In this document: positions 45,421 through 55,664 of the stretch, one piece after another | Position numbering within the stretch: position 1 is the stretch's first letter | Layout: each line of letters starts with the position of its first letter | Assembly (NCBI GenBank): GCA_019454045.1 | Contig: SKCR01033472.1 | Span: 62,001 to 126,000 of the forward strand | DNA from: Zanthoxylum bungeanum | Lineage: Eukaryota; Streptophyta; Magnoliopsida; Sapindales; Rutaceae | DNA: 64,000 bases | Direction: 5' to 3' | Translations under genes and position numbers: made by a program | Notes under the pieces: generated by a model | What the model saw: the letters and a program-made list of their open reading frames with translations, nothing else | What the model was told of the DNA's origin: nothing | Databases searched by the model: none

Positions 45421-46986
45421 GAACCGGGAAAATTGCTTGTCCAATTTGTTCTTCTGAAGACGTTGAGGAAAAGGTGGAGGTGGAGTGATCTGTTCTTTTT
45501 CCTTTGCTTCTTTTTCCTCCATCTGTTGCTTTGTTTCTTTTGAAACTTCCTCAGCAGTTGAATTGACTCCAACATCTTTTTTGATTTCAGTACCGCTTTT
45601 TAACATGATGGCATGACATTGCTCCTTCCCCATGTTTCTTGGATTTGGCTCTGTGTTGCTAGGAAGGGTACCTGGCAGTCTGTAACTCTGAGCATTTGCC
45701 AGTTGTCCAATTTGATTCTCCAGTGCTTTAATAGAAGCAGATTGACTTTGAATTAATGCTGCTTGGGATTGAAACATAGCATCATATCTTGCTGCGTGAG
45801 AGTCATGTTTTGCTTCTATCTTTTTCAAGTGGGTCAACACTTCTGTTATTCCTGGTTCATTTGCCTGCTCCTGGATTTTGTTATGTTGCTGGAATTCAGG
45901 TGGTGGATAGTTCTGCTGTTGGCCTGAATTGTTGCTCCATGATAAATTGGGATGATTCCTCCACCCTGGGTTGTAGGTGTTGGAATATGGATTGTTCCCC
46001 TGTCTGTTGAAATTTTTGACAAAATTCACCGTTTCTTCATGTTGGTTTGGTTCTGGTGCTCCTCCATATAGTGAACTTGTGGTTCCAGCGATGTTCACAA
46101 CTTGCGTGCTAAGTGTTTCTAGACATTTGCATATCTGATCCAGCCTGGTATTCACTGCTGTGTTTGCTCCAACTTCATAAATTCCTGCAATTCTTTGGAT
46201 CATGCTCCTTTCTGTTGGCCACAAGGAATTGTTGTTGGCCATTTCTTCGATTAGGTCCCAGGCTTGATCTTCTCCTTTTGCCATCAAGGCTCCTCCAGCA
46301 GCAGCATCGATTGTGGTTTTCATTATTCCAGAAAGCCCATTATAGAATGTTTGGACTTGAAGCCATTTTGGAATCTCATGGTGAGGACATTTCCGGAGTA
46401 AATCTTTGTACCTTTCCAAGCTTCGCAGAGGGATTCTGAATCTTGTTGTACAAAGGATGTGATGTCATTCCTCAATTTTCCGGTTCTGGCTGGTGGAAAG
46501 TACTTTGCAAGAAATTTGGTGGCTAAAGTGTTCCAAGTTGTGATAGAAGAACCTGCTGGTGTGGAATGTAGCCAAGCTTTAGCTCTGTCCTTCGGGAATA
46601 TGGAAAAACTCGCAGTCTCATTGCTTCTTCAGCTTCTCGGTTGTAATTGAAAGTGCCGCAAACTTCCAGGAAGTTGCTGATGTGGGAATTAGGATCTTCA
46701 GTTGCATTCCCCCCGAACTGAACTGAGTGCTGAATCATCTGAATGCATGTTTTGATGTTACACGCATTTGCTGGTGAGAGGAGGAAGTACAATACAGGAA
46801 ATGAGTCTGTCAACCACCAGAATGGTCTTCTGTCTCGAATGGGAATTGGTGATGCAACGTTCAAAGGTTCAGGTTCAATGTTAATGATTGCTTCTTGGCC
46901 TTCTCGCCTTCCCTTCTCAACTTTCTGATGGTTCTTTCAATTTCTGGGTCAAGCGGTCGTAGTTCAAAGCTTCTGGTTCGTCTCAT
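45415..46986 (-). pseudogene. G2 gag (Athila type)
   Basis: It starts at the ATG at 46986 (MRRTRSFELRPLDP) and ends at 45415. Frameshifts occur near 46935, near 46600 and near 46425, as judged against G1. The longest open part (45415-46419, 334 codons) includes ERYKDLLRKCPHHEIP, WLQVQTFYNGLSGIM, AAAGGALMAKGEDQAWDL, MIQRIAGIYEVGAN and ENQIGQLANAQ. It is better kept than the G1 gag over this part. No zinc knuckle was seen. Confidence 0.88.
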
Positions 46987-47119
46987 GAAGTTCTGAAAAC
47001 CTGAAACACAAAAAAACAAAAACAATAAGTAAAAAAGAAATTAGATACAAGTAAAGGTATATATACCCCTAAACTAATAGTAAAAGATAAATAAGTCCCC
47101 GGAAACGGCGCCAAAAACT

Positions 47120-49300
47120 TGACCGGTGTAAAACACACACGTATAACGCAAGCGCACGTATCGTTCAAGTAGTATAAAAATATCGATCCCACAAGGACTT
47201 AATATCTAATCTATTAATTTTATGAGGTCAAATGATTACTAATATAACAAGTTGATTGATTGATTTGAAATGGTGACGATTTAAATTTAAAAACAAGTAA
47301 ATAAAATTGTCGAAAATAGGTTTTAAGAAAATTCAATATTAAAAACTATCTAGGGTTGTGATTTCTTCCAATATCATTTTAAAGATGAAGTGGTTATCTT
47401 ATAGTTGGGTAATATATTGATTTATTAACCTGGAACACTAAATTATGTGTAAGCCTCTGTCGATAGTCAGACACAAATACTCAGTTTAACCCAATTGAAC
47501 CATATGTCTATGTCAACCAAATTATCTGGATTCATTAAATATAAGTTCCAATTATGGCTACCCCCGCCCAACAGGGATATTCCTATCCTGTAAGGAAATC
47601 TATTAAAGGGTTATCTATCCTCAATGAAGATCGTGGGCTATTGAGTGTAAGGCTGAAACCTAAAATCCCTATGTCTAGTTCATTTTAGATTACCAGATCA
47701 ATTTAATTTATTAACCATTAGATAAGTTTAAAAATCATTAAGTTAACTCAATAAATAAATCTTTATATTACCCAAGCTATAATCTAACCCTTAAAAACGG
47801 TGATATTGGATTTCATCACAACCCCAAATAACTAATTTAGTTACAACACATAACTAGGGCTAGTAAAAACTTGAAAATAAAAGACATAAAGTAAAAATGC
47901 GGTAAAGTAAATATTGAAAAGTAAATTACAATAAAATAAAATGCTAAGGTAAAAGGAATTACTTTTACTACTACTAATTTAGATATCTCCCATAAAATAA
48001 TATATAAATTTGTGATTCTTTTTCCAACCAGCCATATAAGCGGTAACCTGATTAAGTCAAATTAAGTCCAACCAGCCATAAAGGCGGAACCAAAATTAAA
48101 TTACCAACCGACCAATCTGGCGGTATCCTTTATTAGTCAGGTTTAAATCAGATTAAAATGAATTACCAACCGACCAATCTAGCGGTATCATTTTTAAGTC
48201 AATATTTTAAATAGTGAATATATTATTTTTAAGGGAGATTAATCTAAATAGTAACAGTAAAAGAATTACCTTTCACCCTAGCTGGGGGAGTTACCTCCTC
48301 ATGGTAAAAAATAAAAACTGTAAAAAGTAAAAATTAAATTACTATATTAACAAAACGTAATTAAAATTAATTACAAAACTAAAAAAACTAAAAAACTAAA
48401 AATTAAAAGAAAGTAGAGAGAGAAACTCTCTCTTTAGATAGAATATAAGAGAGAGAGTGGTGCATTCAATTCTGAAATCTCGAGCTCAATTTATAGGCCT
48501 CAGTAGGCTTCCAGCGTCGCGACGCCAGGGCCCTCAGCGTCGCTACGCCAGATTTTATCGACGTGGCACGCTCTGGTTCGCTGGTTTGAAGATTATGGAT
48601 AAGCTGATAAGGTGACACATGGCACGGTTGTTAGGCTTCAATTATTGTGACACGTGGCGGCTTCTGATTGGTCGCTGAGATTCTTATCCGCCAGGTGTCA
48701 GATAAGGATTAGATACTCAATGATTGATGTTGACGTGGCGCTGACGTGGCGGTGACGTGGCGATACGTGGGAAAGAGACTGTCGGCACCGTAGGATTGTG
48801 ACACGTGGCACTTTCTGATTGGCTGATAATGACGTGGCGGTGAGGTGGCAATGTTGACTTGTTGACTTGCTGACGTGGCTGATGACATGAAATGACACGT
48901 GGAACACGTGGCGATGATGAATGTCGGCACCGTAGGATGCTGACACGTGGCACGGCGTATGTTAGCAGATCGGTTATGATGGTGACACGTGGCACGGCAC
49001 ATTTTAGCAAAGTCAAACTTTTCTGAGATTCTGATTTGTGGACCCGGTGCACGTTAGCACTGTTCGGCGCATGTTAGACGTCGCGACGCTGAAGGCTTGG
49101 CGTCGCGACGCGCTAAAGACCAAAATATCCATGTTGACGCATTTTTGTCCGTTTTTGCCCCAAATTGCCTCCAATGCTTTCCAAACTTTATTTATCTGCA
49201 AAATAACACAAAATACATCAAAACGTTCACAAAACTCGAGAAACTATACGAAATATTAGGTCAAATGAGTGGGAATAAGTGATATAAATACCACTCATCA
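47120..49300 (-). mobile_element. G2 5' LTR
   Basis: On the plus strand it runs from TGACCGGTGTAAAAC to ACCACTCATCA. It has the same TATA box (48489-48495), ACGTGG array, minisatellite (about 48018-48205) and CGTCGCGACGC palindromes as the left LTR. The primer site adjoins it at 47096-47113. Confidence 0.92.
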
Positions 49301-52300
49301 ATCACAAACATGACTGATAGCGAGCTAGATGCTGAAATTCTGGAATGTATCAACTATCTTGACAAGCCATTCCGATTCAAATCGACACCACCAGTGGAAA
49401 GTCTGGAACTTCCGAAGAAAGATCGAATCAAGCCCTCAATTGAAGAACCACCGCAGCTGGAGCTGAAGCTATTGCCGAGTCATCTCAGGTATGCATTTCT
49501 TGGAAACTCTTCTGAATTACCTGTTATTATTTCTTCTTCGCTAACATTAGAGTAGGAAGAAATGTTGCTGAGAGTATTATGAGAAAACAAAAGAGCCACT
49601 GGCTGGACTATAATAGACATTCGAGGTATTAGTCTATCATTTTGCATGCACATGAATCTGATGAACGATGACTACAAACCCACAATGGAGCATCAACGGA
49701 GACTCAATCCAATCATGAAGGAAGTCGTGAAGATAGAAATCATCAAATGGTTGGATGTTGGCATCATCTACCCCATCTCAGACAGCAGTTGGGTGAGTCC
49801 TATGCAGTGTGTACCAAAGAAAGGAGGAATTACTGTAGTCACAAATGAAAAGAACGAGCTGATTCCAACAAGGACGGTGACTGGATGGAGAGTATGCATG
49901 GACTATCGGAAGCTGAACAAAGCAACGAGGAAAGATCATTTTTCGCTGCCATTCATTGATCAGATGCTTGATAGATTGGCGGGACATGAGTACTATTACT
50001 TTTTGGATGGATATTCGGGGTACAATCAGATTTCCATCGCCCCATAAGATCAGGAGAAAACCACATTTACATGTCCGTATGGTACTTTTGCTTTCCGCAG
50101 AATGCCATTTGGACTATGTAATGCTCCTTCCACATTCAAATGTTGCATGATGGCCATCTTCTCAGACATGCTGGAACAGAGTATGAAGGTTTTTATGGAT
50201 GAATTCTCTGTGTTTGGAGATTCTTTCGACCACTGCTTGTAAAATTTGGAACATGTGTTACGAAGATGCGAAGATACCAACCTGGTACTCAACTGAGAAA
50301 AATGACATTTCATGGTACAAGAAGGCATCATTCTGGGACATCGGATCTCACAAAAGGGAATTGGGGTAGACAAAGTAAAAATCGAAACAATTGAAAAACT
50401 ACCTCCACCCACATCTGTTAAAGGGATTCAGAGTTTTCTCGGACATGCTGGCTTTTACAGGAGATTTATCAAAGACTTCTAAAAAATTACAAAACCTCTT
50501 TGCAATCTTTTGGAGAAAGATGTGCATTTCAACTTCACCAAAGAATGCCAGAAAGCCTTTGAGATCCTAAAACAGAAGCTGGTCTCTGCCCCCATCATAG
50601 TAGCACCAGACTGGACCCTTCCATTTGAGGTGATGTGCGATGCTAGTGATTTTACTGTAGGTGCAGTTTTGGGACAACACAAAGCAAAGATTTTCCATGC
50701 CATTTACTACTCCAACAGAACTCTGAATGAAGCTCAACTCAACTACACAACCACTGAAAAGGAGTTGCTTGCAGTTGTGTTCACTTTTTACAAATTTCGA
50801 TCTTATTTGCTGGGTCCCAATGTGGTGGTCTACATAGATCATTCAGCAATAAAATATCTGATCGCGAAGAAAGATGCCAAGCCTAGATTGATCCGTTGGA
50901 TACTTCTTCTGCAAGAATTTGATGTGGAGATCAGAGACAGGAAAGAGACAGAAAACCAAGTGGCAGATCATTTATCGAGGCTCGAGAATGAAGAAACAGC
51001 TGGCAAAGAACTGATAATCAAAGAAACTTTTCCAGATGAACAGTTATTTTCCATGAAACAGCACGATGTCCCTTGGTATGCTGACTATACAAACTACATA
51101 GTGTCAGGAAAATGGCCGTTGGAATGGACAACTCAGCAATAAAAGAAGTTCTTCAAAGAAGTCAAGCACTATGTCTAGGATGAGCCGTACTTGTTCAAAC
51201 GCTGTGCTGATCAATTATTGAGATGGTGTGTTCCACAGGAGGAGGTCAATAGTGTCTTGCAACACTGTCATTCATCACCATATGGTGGACACTTCAGTGG
51301 AAACAAAACTGCAGCCAAATTCCTACAATCAGGTTTGTTCTGGCCCACTCTTTTTAAAGATGCTTATCTATTTGCTCTTCACTGTAATAGGTGCCAGAGA
51401 ACGGGAAATATTTCCAGGAGAAATGAAGGACCTCTGCAAAATATTATGGAAGTGGAGATATTCGATGTGTGGGGTATTGATTTTATGGGACCCTTTGTTC
51501 CATAATTTGGAAACCTGTACATACTAGTTGACGTAGATTACGTCTCCAAATGGGTTGAAGTAATTGCACTTCCATCCAATGATTCAAAGGTGGTGATCAA
51601 GTTCCTTAAAAATAATATTTTCACTCGCTTCAGAACACCTCAGGCGATTATCAGCGATGGTGACACACATTTCTGCAACAAATACTTTGATACACTCCTA
51701 TCCAAATACGGAGTTACTCATAAAGTTTCCATAACTTACCATCCACAGTCAAACGGGCAAGTTGAAGTTTCAAACAAGGAGATCAAAAGAATCTTGGAGA
51801 GAACCGTTGGATCAACAAGGAATGACTGATCTGAAAAACTGGATGACGCATTATGGGCCTACCGGACAGCTTACAAGACACCCATTGGTATGTCCCCATA
51901 TCAAATGGTGTTCGGGAAAGTATGCCATCTGCCAGTTGAGCTTGAACACAAGGCGTACTAGGCACTGAAGAAGTTGAATCTTGATCCACAAGCTATAGGA
52001 GAGAAAAAACTTCACCAACTCAATGAGTTGGAGGAATTTCGCCTACAGGCTTATGAAAATGCCAGATTATACAAAGAGAAGACCAATAAATGGCATGACT
52101 GAAAAATAGTGTGAAGACAATTGAAACCGGGGCAGCAGGTGTGTTATATGATTCAAGGTTGAAACTTTTCTCTGGAAAGCTGAAATCAAGGTGGTCAGGC
52201 CCATTTGAGATTACTCAGGTTTTACCATATGGAGTTGTTGAATTTTACAACCCCAAGTCCAACAACACATTTAAAGTTAACAGCCAGCGTGTCAAGCACT

Positions 52301-52359
52301 ACTGGGGAGAATCATTTGAACGACAAAAAGAAAGTGTCACACTTTCAGGTCCAGCCTAA
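49301..52359 (+). pseudogene. G1 reverse transcriptase, RNase H and integrase
   Basis: Athila pol continues from the protease across the G2 insertion. RT words: HLRYAFLGNSSELPV, EHQRRLNPIMKEVV, ISDSSWVSPMQCVPKKGG, DYRKLNKATRKDHFSLPF and FLDGYSGYNQI. The active-site word reads VFMDEFSVFG where the family has FMDD, so the second catalytic Asp is Glu. RNase [34 protein letters not shown]. Integrase: a His/Cys zinc-binding region ending CNRCQ, then [18 protein letters not shown] and [15 protein letters not shown], and finally KSRWSGPFEITQVLP. About ten in-frame stops (for example 50045, 50240, 50480, 51140, 51175, 51503, 51828, 51958) make it dead. Confidence 0.9.
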
Positions 52360-52498
52360 CGTTCGGGAAATCATGTCTAGCTGATGACATTAAACTTAGC
52401 GCTAGCTGGGAGGCAACCCATGCAATTTATGTATATATTGTGATTTGGTGTCTTTTAATTTTTGTGTGTTTAGTTTTTGCAGGTTAAGTCATTTCAAG

Positions 52499-53047
52499 AT
52501 GGAAGATGCTCTCGCAAATCTTCACAAGCAATTTCCTTCCCTCCCTCAAAAATCTCTGATGAAATTTTACAAAGCTCGCTTGGAACATATGAGACTACTG
52601 ATGATCAAAGGTATGCCTATTGACATTCATTTGATTATTGAAGCACGGGTCCAATTGGTAGGTGAGTCCTCTGACTATTTTATTTCACATCTGTCTGGTT
52701 TAGGAAGAAGCACATATGCTTAAAAGAGAAGAGCCAAAAGAATATGTGTTTGTTATAAATGTGCTCGTATGTTTTGTGATACTCGTTGTCGATATTGAGG
52801 AATGGTGTTTGATAACCGCGAAGATAAGATTAATTTCATTAGGGATGACTTGAGTAAGGAGTCTTTGGATGACATATCTAAAACTCTTGAGATGCATCCC
52901 AGTGGATATGTGTATCACGAAATTCGCATGTTATATGCACAATTCCGTAAAGAAAGACAACAGTTAAGTCTCGGGAATCTGACTCTAAAAGACCCTGTTT
53001 GCCAATTTATAAGAAAATTGGATGGGAAGCTTGTCCCTGACGCATAG
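52499..53047 (+). pseudogene. G1 accessory reading frame, 183 codons, function unknown
   Basis: It runs from the ATG at 52499 (MEDALANLHKQFPSLPQKS) to the TAG at 53047, the same length as in G2, interrupted by stops at 52721-52723 and about 52796. The Cys patch is kept as CYKCARMFCDTRC, followed by DNREDKINFIRDDLSKE and, at the end, LSLGNLTLKDPVCQF and RKLDGKLVPDA. Family unknown. Both copies occupy the same place between integrase and LOG, and substitutions have left the length unchanged, so it was probably a real gene of this sublineage. Confidence 0.75.
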
Positions 53048-53282
53048 ACGTCATTCAAGCCGTTACATTATTGTAAATATTATATCTCTTTGTTTTTTTC
53101 CTAATAATTGTGATTTGTTTTGTTATTTTCTCCGACAAGATCCAGACTACTTTTTGACCTTTCACGATTTACTATTTTGCTACTAATCGTCATTTGGAAG
53201 ATACTTTTGCTATTATTACTCACTCTTTTCAAGTTCTATAAATTAAACTCATCATTGCACCTTTGAAGGCATCCAGATAAAA

Positions 53283-53936
53283 ATGGAAGCTACTTCAAGA
53301 AGACAGGTTGAAAACATCTGTGTGTTTTGCAGTACCAGTGTTGGTGTTAAACTAGAATACGTAACAGCGGCACATGAATTGGGTCGAGTCATTGCTGCAA
53401 GGATTATGCACTTAGTATATGGCGGTGGCAATCTTGGACTAGTGGGGATCGTTTCAAAGGCTGTACATGATGGAGGCAGTCAAGTCTTGGGAATCATCCC
53501 AAAACCCTTGGCGGAGGTGAATCTTATTGGATCATCAAATGACGAGGAACTAATCGTGCTAGGTATGTCTGAACGACTGGTAGAGATGATTAACCGTGCT
53601 GATGCTTTTATTGCTTTGCCAGGAGGCTTGGGCACGATGGAGGAAATTTTTACAGTATTATCTTGGGCAAACTTGAACATACACCAGAAACCGCTTGGAT
53701 TGTACAATATTGATGGATTTTATGATTTTCTTTGTGTGTTTCTTGATGATGCCTAGAGAAATGGGTTCGTGTCAAAGCCTGTAAAAGAACTCCTCTTTAC
53801 TGCCAGAACTGCTCCAGATTTAATTGACCAAATCTTAGCCTTTGAACCTCAAATTGACCCCATTCTTTCCAAGATAAACTGGTCTGATAATGATCGTGGT
53901 AAGAGGCGTCAGATAAATTTGGATCTTAACCTTTAA
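53283..53936 (+). pseudogene. LOG-family cytokinin riboside monophosphate phosphoribohydrolase carried by G1
   Basis: The 217-codon intronless frame is open except for one TAG at 53754-53756 (after FLDDA; G2 has Arg there). It reads MEATSRRQVENI, FCSTSVG (canonical FCGSS in G2), GGGNLGLVG (residues 47-55), MSERLVEM with Arg98, and ALPGGLGTMEE with the motif Glu at 121. These are the positions of the known LOG catalytic and substrate-binding residues. Then come WANLNIHQKPLGL and DGFYDFL, and the frame ends GKRRQINLDLNL, with the stop directly after. Full length is close to plant LOG proteins (about 200-230 residues). It lies 235 bp after the accessory frame. Without the stop it would look intact; activity in the carrier is unproven. 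Confidence 0.9.
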
Positions 53937-54054
53937 CTTTTCATTTAGATGTAGAATTTCAGCTAACCAGGTACAGTTTTCTAAACTCTTCTTCTACTGT
54001 TTAAGACATTGGGGATAATGTCTCATTTAGGTTTGGTGGAGGAGAATAGTTAAA

Positions 54055-54257
54055 TTGTATCTTGTTTTTATTGTTTTTATTTATTTTATTTTTGTCTTTT
54101 TTTGTTTTTTTTTGTTTATTTTATTATTTTATTTATTTTATTTTTGTTTTTTTTTGTTTATTGATTTATTGATTTTGTTTTTGTATTTTTGTATTTTTTT
54201 TTTTTGTATTTTTTTTGTATTTTTTTTTATTTATTTTTCTTTTTTTTTTCTTATTTA
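54055..54257 (+). repeat. T-rich low-complexity run between the LOG copies
   Basis: TTTATTTTATTTTTG-like words make up nearly the whole stretch. The corresponding place after the second copy (from about 54860) is far shorter, so the run expanded at or after the duplication. The Phe-rich reading frame over it is an artefact. Confidence 0.8.
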
Positions 54258-54741
54258 TCCAAATGCTGTACAAGATGGAGGCAGTCAAGTATTGGGAATC
54301 ATCCCAAAACCCTTGGCGGAGGCGAATCTTATTGGATCATCAAATGGTGAGGAACTAATCGTGCTTGGTATGTTTGAACGACTAGTAGAGATGATTCACC
54401 ATGTTGATGTTTTTATTGCTTTGCCAGGAGGCTTGGGCACGATGGAGGAAATTTTTACAGTACTATCTTAGGCAAACTTGAACATACACCAGAAACCGCT
54501 TGGACTGTACAATGTTGATGGATTTTATGATTTTCTTTGTGTGTTTCTTGATGATGCCCGGAGAAATGGGTTCGTGTCAAAGCCTGTAAAAGAACTCTTC
54601 TTTACTGCTAGAACTGCCCCAGATTTAATTGACCAAATCTTAGCCTTTGAACCTCAAATTGACCCCATTCTTTCTAAGATAAATTGGTCCGATAATGATC
54701 GTGGTAAGAGGCGTCGGATAAATCTGGATCTTAACCTTTAA
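54258..54741 (+). pseudogene. Second, 5'-truncated LOG copy in G1 (tandem duplicate)
   Basis: It repeats the LOG gene from about codon 60 (AVQDGGSQVLG) to the end, at an offset of exactly 805 bp. It also repeats the following 3' sequence (AGACATTGGGGA.AATGTCTC). It lacks the stop of the first copy (reads FLDDARRNG) but has its own stop at 54469-54471 (after FTVLS). Its tail is GKRRRINLDLNL with the stop directly after. The catalytic-region word is MFERLVEM. Upstream is a T-rich run (54055-54257) instead of the missing N-terminal part. Confidence 0.88.
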
Positions 54742-55385
54742 CTTTTCATTTAGATGTAGAATTTCAGCTAACCAGGTATGGTTTTCTAAAATCTTCTTCT
54801 ACTATTTAAGACATTGGGGACAATGTCTCATTTAGGTTTGGGAGAGGAGAATAGTTAAATTGTATCTTGTTTTTATTGTTTTATTTTTTAGTCAAAATTT
54901 TTCAAAAAAGCCAAAAAAAATTGTAAAATTTTACAAAAACCAAAAAAATATTGATTTTTGTGTTTTTAATTGATTAATCAGGTGAAATTGGTGTGAGATA
55001 GCTGTGTAAGGAATTTCCATTCCTGAGACGTATCTCAACCTATTTCATAACAAGTTAATTTTTGTTTATTTCCTTTTAAATTATTTAATTTGTGAATTCT
55101 CCATAATACTGACTCAAATGAATCTTCATATGCTCAGTTGACAGGTATTATCAGCATACATGGTAACATACAGACATGAGCTGTAATTGAAAAGTTTTTA
55201 ATATTCAGTGCTCTAGTTTAATTGGAGGAAGCATCTATAAAAAACGATGGAGTAAAAAAAAAAGGTCTGAGATCCGAGTTATTAAGTCTGTAAGGGTGTT
55301 TTAACACCTAGTGCCCTAAAACCAACTGGTTTGGGAGTCACTGGCCCAAAGCTCGCTACATGAATCAAAGATGTTGCAAAAAAAT

Positions 55386-55429
<44 letters not shown>

Positions 55430-55664
55430 GTCTGAGTAATTAAGTCTGTAGGGGTATCTTATCACCTAGTGCCATAAAACCAACTGTTTGGGAGTCACTG
55501 GCTCAAAGCTCGCTATATAGATGGAAGATATTGTATATAAATAAAAAAAATCGAAAATAAAAAAAAATTAGAAAAAATCAAAAAAAAATTTATTCCATTG
55601 CTTAAAAAAGGTGTGAATTTTGATAAAACTTTAGGACAAAAATATTACTCTCTTCTCAACTACA
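54742..55664 (+). other. G1 3' untranslated stretch with paired conserved blocks
   Basis: Two related blocks (about 55262-55370 and 55428-55540) contain AAGTCTGTA(A/G)GGGT, ACACCTAGTGCC.TAAAACC and GGGAGTCACTGGC, and are also present twice in G2. An (AT)n microsatellite lies at 55387-55425. C2 is inserted at 55665, so the G1 purine tract and 3' LTR are not in the window. Confidence 0.7.

Larger units (their letters stand above)
39333..49300 (-). mobile_element. Athila-type gypsy element G2, complete but pol-deleted, carrying a LOG-family gene
   Basis: The two LTRs (39333-41512 and 47120-49300) are flanked by the direct duplication ATCAC (39328-39332 and 49301-49305). On the minus strand: 5' LTR, Asp-type primer site TGGCGCCGTTTCCGGGGA (47096-47113), gag, protease joined to the integrase tail, accessory frame, LOG gene, 3' untranslated stretch, purine tract TTTGGGGGTG, 3' LTR. 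RT, RNase H and the integrase core are missing. It sits inside G1, a relative from the same lineage, in opposite orientation. Confidence 0.93.
17256..55664 (+). mobile_element. Athila-type gypsy element G1 (interrupted; 3' LTR outside the window)
   Basis: The order is 5' LTR (17256-19275 plus 36973-36984), Asp-type primer site (36991-37008), gag (37118-38631) and protease (38644-39330). Then come RT, RNase H and integrase (49301-52359), an accessory frame (52499-53047), a LOG-family gene (53283-53936), a partial second LOG copy (to 54741) and a 3' untranslated stretch (to 55664). Three other elements split it: C3 in the LTR, G2 after the protease, C2 in the 3' stretch. The coding order and gag/pro/RT words are those of the Athila lineage. 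Every coding part has stops. The left flank is C1 leader; the target-site duplication cannot be checked because the right end is outside. Confidence 0.85.

Noticed and set aside
53283..53936. The LOG gene as an ordinary resident gene into which elements inserted
   Set aside because: The same gene with the same upstream accessory frame occurs at the equivalent place in G2, inside its own LTRs and target duplication, so it belongs to the elements.
54055..54471. Phe-rich hydrophobic protein of 138 codons, looking like membrane segments
   Set aside because: The first part is a T-rich low-complexity run and the rest is the LOG duplicate read through from it.
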